Source: Phaffia rhodozyma
Taxonomy: Eukaryota > Basidiomycota > Tremellomycetes > Cystofilobasidiales > Mrakiaceae
Length of the DNA stretch: 64,000 nucleotides
Direction: 5' to 3'
Assembly: GCA_014706385.1 (NCBI GenBank)
Contig: JACGZH010000001.1
Span: forward strand, 2,217,501 to 2,281,500
In this document: positions 60,015-64,000 of the stretch, one piece after another
Position numbering within the stretch: the stretch's first letter is position 1
Layout of the letters: each line of letters begins with the position of its first letter
Program-made: the position numbers and the translations under genes
Notes under the pieces: generated by a model
Databases searched by the model: none
Told to the model about the DNA's origin: nothing
The model's input: only the letters and a program-made list of their open reading frames with translations

Positions 60015-60647
60015 TTACTTTCGGGCAGCAAGCTGGGACTTGACGACCTTCTTGACAATCTGTATTTGCAGTAGACAAGCGACCGAACAGGGTGATGCAG
60101 AACAAATGAGAAACGGTCGGACTTGAGGGAACTGTGTGGTAGAAATGAGAGAGTACGAACCTTGGCCTCCTCGATAAGGAAAGCTCGGAGGATTCGGGTT
60201 CGGGTGCAGGTAGCACATCGGGATCCACCGTAAGCTCGGGAGACGGTCTTCTGTCGCTTGGAAAGGGTGGCGTACTCTCGGGGTCGGAGGGCGGGGACCT
60301 AGAGGAACACGATAGTGGGACAAAAAGAAGAAAGAGGTTGGTTGGTTGAGGAAAACGAGAGGTCTGAGAAAAGATCTGTGGATGTTCAACATACACCGGG
60401 AAGAGCAGTTCCGCAATCACCTGAGAAGCAGGAAATTTAATGGAAGAAGATTAATATTGCCCCGTTAATTCCGAGGCCACCATAGGAAAACTGGGCATAT
60501 GACAGAAGACTTACCACACTTGGGGGCGGTAGCGACCTTCTTCAAGTTGTGAACAACCAACTTTCCTCCAGGGGTCTTGACGACCTTGTTCCTGGCGGAC
60601 TTGGTGTTGTAGGACTTTCGGGTTCGGAGAGTAACTCGCTGGGCCAT
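60015..60647 (-). CDS. RPL34: 60S ribosomal protein eL34
   Basis: Large-subunit protein. Exon 1 (start 60647) encodes [20 protein letters not shown], then [20 protein letters not shown] and APKCG. The following exons give the CG.ALPG zinc-ribbon continuation, then [20 protein letters not shown] and [20 protein letters not shown], and the last [14 protein letters not shown]. These match the eL34 pattern (R...R..YNT.SN....KTPGG.L...Y.KK....PKCG; L.......R.YGG..C..C.R.RI.RAFLIEE.KIV.K). Both CxxC pairs of the zinc site are present. Four exons, about 115 residues. Confidence 0.95.
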
Positions 60648-62261
60648 TTTACTATAGGAGGAAGGAGTCGAAAAAAGACGAGCTTATGGTAAGTTATTCG
60701 TCTGATTGGAAAAACTGCTAAAAAGACAGGATTTGTGTAGGCAGGCTTTGGCGAACGGATCAGAGGGTCTGGATGTAGGAGGATTACGACAGGGAGCGGA
60801 GAGCGAGCAACAGGGTCTCTACGAGAGGGAGGATACTGAGTGAATGGCTGTAGTTGTCGTTTCTAGAGTTTGTCGGTTGATCCTGGTATCCCTTGTATCC
60901 GGCACTCCTTCCAAAGCTCAAATTCCAGCCTGCATCCCTGTTGATCCGGCATAGTCTATACTCCTATTCCTTCAAATCTTTCTCTAAACATCGTGTTTCC
61001 GTCATAAGTTCTCCTTCAACCTGGGTTTCGCTACATGCACCCTGCAACCTCGGACGACCGAGGAGTAGTCCTTTTTTCTTTCTTTTTTTTCTCTTTGCTT
61101 ATTTAGGGAGGAAAAAGGACAACCCTCCGCCAATCCTCAATTACCGGGCCAAAATTGATGTCGAAAACGGAACGAAACGGCTGAAGATGATTGGGAAATG
61201 ACGTGCGAGAGAACAAGCCGGACCTAAAGGATAGAGATTCTGTCGTGCAAAGAAGAAAAGAAAATAAACAAGGCGACGATACCCACACGAATTGTCTTGA
61301 CGGTGTCCTGGGCTTCACTCAGTTTCTCACTAGGACGGGGAGATTTCGTGTAATGTTGGCCCACTCGTGAGCGGAGAAAGGTTATCTGACTTTTCTCAAC
61401 TCTATCTGACTTTTGCTCGAATATTTCTGAGAAATATTTGAAGTCTTTTTATTTTATGGTATTAGGAATTAACTCGAGATCCATTAGAGAAACATTCATC
61501 AGATGCCTTAGGCATGGTGAGAGTTACTTCAGCCGATGGCAGTCGATACATGGCCCTTCTGGACTTGGGTGCCCTCAGACCACGAACCCACGAAATCTTC
61601 ATATAGTCTGGAATTATTGAACTATAGTGAACTTATAGATGTGATCAACCAAACCCATCGACCATCATCACCTCACTCTCTTCCTCTCTCTTTGATTATA
61701 GTGGGTTCGAGCGACGCGTTTCCGCTTTCCTCTCAACTATCGAGCAATCCTTTGCCAGTGCTGACAGTAAATAGGCGACAAAGATTAAAGTAAACTATCC
61801 AGATGAAGTGTCCGGCTAAAGACAAGAGAAGTTGACCCGTTGTGCCAGACTAGACCAGAATGTCGGTTCCACTTCAAATGTAGTCCAACCTCATCGAGTT
61901 CATCACAACCTCACCTTGGTTTTCTAACAGACGATTCAAGTCTTTCGACACCCTCACGATGAAATGTTTTACACAAACCACCTAGACTACGGCTATCGAT
62001 ATTATTTCTGCTTCTCCTGATCTAAGACGCTCGGCTAGATGTCTCGTTGTTTCCGAAACATGTCATGACTGACTCGATTCTTGCTGATCCCAGTTTGCCT
62101 CGTTCAAAGACTTTATCACTCATCAAATCAAATCTCCGGCATACTTTACAATTCAGGCTCAAGACATTCCGCTGTGGTCTTCTGTCGTAGAGACCGCCAC
62201 CAAGGAGACTCACGCAGCTGCTCATCCAACCTGCGTAGGAAGAGTAAGGAAAAGACAGCCG
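60648..62261. other. Gene-poor spacer of 1.6 kb
   Basis: Between the eL34 start and the stop of the right-edge gene. The first 400 bp should be the eL34 promoter, with T-rich tracts at 61065-61100. The remainder (61400-62200) has only short frames without recognisable motifs. I looked for tRNA features (a GTTCGA at 61701) but the arms do not pair. Nothing supportable. Confidence 0.5.
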
Positions 62262-64000
62262 TCAAGTCAGTAGAAGGAATGAAGCGATCTGGACGTAATC
62301 TTCTCTCTGCCGTTTCTCCCTAGTCCGTTTCTCTTCTTCCTCCCTGTACTTGATCGACATCAAGTGCAGCTCTCGCCCTTTCTCTTTCAGCATCACATTG
62401 GTCGAATCCGCCTCCGACTTGGCGTCTGCTGCCCCCCAAAAGTCACGTACCCCTCTCAACTGCGTCTCTTCGACCCTCCATCCCTTCTCATCCAGCAACT
62501 GCTTGATCTCTACACAAGCTACCAGCCTGGTCAGTCGTTGTCCCTCTGTCCATCTTCCATCCAACTCATCTGACGTCATATGTTTCTCCATCCATCCCAT
62601 CTCACTCCACAGTCTCTTTCGCTCCAATGTCTCCTGCTTCAGAGCCTCCAGACTCAGCCGCATGGGAGTCTCTAAGATCGTCCTGTCCCGCACGACTGCA
62701 ATCCCTTGCCGTCGCACGACCGGATCCGACGTTCGTTGGGCAGCCCTCTCTGCGAAAGTCTTTATCCGACAAGATATTCCCTCGTAGATCTTCTGCCGTG
62801 CGACTATGGCCGTCCTCTGATAGACCGCATTGTATATTTCATTGCGTCCCACTATGGCCGATACTTTACCTGCAGCTTCCGTGACGACTGCGTCTATATC
62901 TGCCGCTACCTGTTGTTGGTCGGCTAGCTTTGCAGCTGCCATCAGTTGTTGGACCCCGGAATACTTCTGCGCCTGAAACTGCTTCTTTAATTCCCTCCGC
63001 ATCCTCTCTGCCTCAAGCTTCCACTCACCTGCCTTCGGCTTCCTCTGTTCTGCCTTCAGCCTTCTCTGTTCTGCTTTCTCCTCTGCCTTCAGCCTCTTCT
63101 GCTCTGCCTTCTGCCTCCTCTGCTCTATCTGCTCCTGTGCCTCAAGCTTCCACTTCTCTATCTCCGGGTCACAAATTGGACATCGACAGAACTCGAAGAT
63201 CCAACAATCGCAACGCTCTTGAAGACGACAGACACATCCCGTTGTGGCTCGTTTTTGACAAGGACCGCAATCACAAAGGCAATCGTCTCTGCAGACATCT
63301 CCATGGCATGCGCAAGTCCATCCTTTGTTCTTGTAGTGTACGTCGAGTACGCATCCTGTGTACTCCTGATAGATCTGTTTCCACAGTTCCACCCTATGAT
63401 CATCGAAGCCAATCCTGCGTCCAGTGTAGCTGGCCAAGCCAGGAAGGAGAGGAGGCTTTGAGAAATGATGTGAGGTTCCTCGTGAGGAACAGAACGCTGA
63501 GTCTTTGGTTACCCTAGACTTGAGTTGCTCCCTAAGGCTGACAGATGGTGTATTCCAGAGATATGGGAAAGTGATCCCTGCTGTCTTTGCCGAGGTGGTG
63601 TGAGACAATTGCCTCTCGAGGATGGGCCTCCAGGTTTGTTGGTCGATTTCATCTAGAGTGTTCAGCCACTCATCCGCGAGCATTCGACAGTTCGCCCCGG
63701 TATCACAATGGACGAATGTCATCACATCGAGTGTTCCGAGGATATCTTCGATAAGAGCTGGGTTGCGGCAAACCCTGTCAACCGAGGTCGCAAGGACCAG
63801 AGTCTGGATTACGACATCAAGTGGAAGGTAGATCAGCATGACACTTAGACTCGGATAAAGGTAGGACAGGCAAAAACATACCTTCTTGTTTCCTTTGCAT
63901 GCTTTGAGCAGATGATTATCCTTGTATGCAGAGATTCCATTGCACTCCAGCACATAGGTATCTCCTTTGAAGTCGCCTAGCATATGTTGTAGAAGACCTA
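62262..64000 (-). CDS. Uncharacterised Cys-rich, coiled-coil protein (5' end beyond window)
   Basis: Open frame of over 570 codons, entering from the right edge (GLLQHMLGDFKGDTYVLECN is in frame before the first ATG at 63983, so the true start may lie outside). A probable in-frame intron (63804-63881, GTATGT...TAATCCAG, 78 nt, no stop) joins ACKGNKK to TLVLATSVDRVCRNPAL. The segment IEDILGTLDVMTFVHCDTGA, then NCRMLADEWLNTL, resembles a degenerate F-box-like helix set. A cluster at 63178-63322 has 14 Cys plus one His in about 50 residues (CACHGDVCRDDCLCDCGPC, then CVCRLQERCDC, then CRCPIC), probably zinc-binding. A charged Glu/Lys/Arg/Gln coiled coil of LKAE-type repeats follows (62985-63170). 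The C-terminal domain with WSEMGWMEKHMTSDE is shared with the fragment at 44.2 kb. No known family recognised. Confidence 0.7.
   Translation of the reverse strand, partial: GLLQHMLGDFKGDTYVLECNGISAYKDNHLLKACKGNKKVCFCLSYLYPSLSVMLIYLPLDVVIQTLVLATSVDRVCRNPALIEDILGTLDVMTFVHCDTGANCRMLADEWLNTLDEIDQQTWRPILERQLSHTTSAKTAGITFPYLWNTPSVSLREQLKSRVTKDSAFCSSRGTSHHFSKPPLLPGLASYTGRRIGFDDHRVELWKQIYQEYTGCVLDVHYKNKGWTCACHGDVCRDDCLCDCGPCQKRATTGCVCRLQERCDCWIFEFCRCPICDPEIEKWKLEAQEQIEQRRQKAEQKRLKAEEKAEQRRLKAEQRKPKAGEWKLEAERMRRELKKQFQAQKYSGVQQLMAAAKLADQQQVAADIDAVVTEAAGKVSAIVGRNEIYNAVYQRTAIVARQKIYEGISCRIKTFAERAAQRTSDPVVRRQGIAVVRDRTILETPMRLSLEALKQETLERKRLWSEMGWMEKHMTSDELDGRWTEGQRLTRLVACVEIKQLLDEKGWRVEETQLRGVRDFWGAADAKSEADSTNVMLKEKGRELHLMSIKYREEEEKRTREKRQREDYVQIASFLLLT

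Noticed and set aside
61690..61715. GGGTTCGAGC as a tRNA T-loop
   Set aside because: Flanking five-base arms do not pair and no anticodon or acceptor arm is found.

Overview
This window is nuclear DNA of a basidiomycete fungus. Nearly every gene is a eukaryotic housekeeping gene broken by many short introns (about 50-120 nt, GT...AG, often with a CTGAC/CTAAC-like branch site and a pyrimidine tract), genes lie on both strands with short spacers, and base composition is near 48-50% GC. The intron density and divergence fit a Tremellomycete-type yeast; Phaffia/Xanthophyllomyces (Cystofilobasidiales) is my best guess, by inference only. No prokaryotic-style operon, CRISPR array, virus or complete transposon was seen.

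Layout. 0-12.4 kb: splicing factor CLF1 (+), then convergent SEC5 (exocyst), cystinosin-like PQ-loop transporter and SSU72 (CTD phosphatase with an unusual Pro/Gln-rich N-terminal extension), all on the minus strand. 13-23 kb: F-box protein (+), secreted subtilisin-like protease (+), 6-phosphogluconate-dehydrogenase-like enzyme (+). 23.6-27.3 kb: small MIC12-like membrane protein (-) and a YLR173W/Tag1-like single-pass membrane protein (-). 28.8-35.8 kb: ribosomal protein eS21 (+), glutathione transferase (-) and, divergent from it, the ergothioneine synthase EGT1 (+). 36.4-43.7 kb: F-box protein HRT3/Pof7-like (-), KIN17 (-), boron transporter BOR1 (+). 43.8-48.3 kb: a fragment related to the family at the right edge (-), a 25-residue ribosomal protein eL41 (+) split by an intron, an uncharacterised membrane-protein gene with an apparent frameshift (-), molybdopterin synthase small subunit (+), and an uncharacterised leucine-rich protein (+). 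48.4-60.6 kb: unfolded-protein sensor IRE1 (-), a DUF952 protein (-), replication-fork protection factor TOF1/Timeless (+), ribosomal protein eL34 (-). 62.3-64 kb: the 3' part of an uncharacterised gene with a cysteine-rich zinc-binding-like cluster and a long coiled coil (-), running off the edge.

Most genes are unrelated neighbours, as is usual in fungi. The two places where context may mean something are the GST/EGT1 divergent pair (both thiol/redox functions, about 490 bp shared promoter) and the two members of the uncharacterised family (right edge and 44.2 kb), which look like a lineage-specific expanding family. Start codons, stops and exon joins quoted below were worked out by eye from splice signals and reading-frame continuity; coordinates are the genomic span from start codon to stop codon with introns included.
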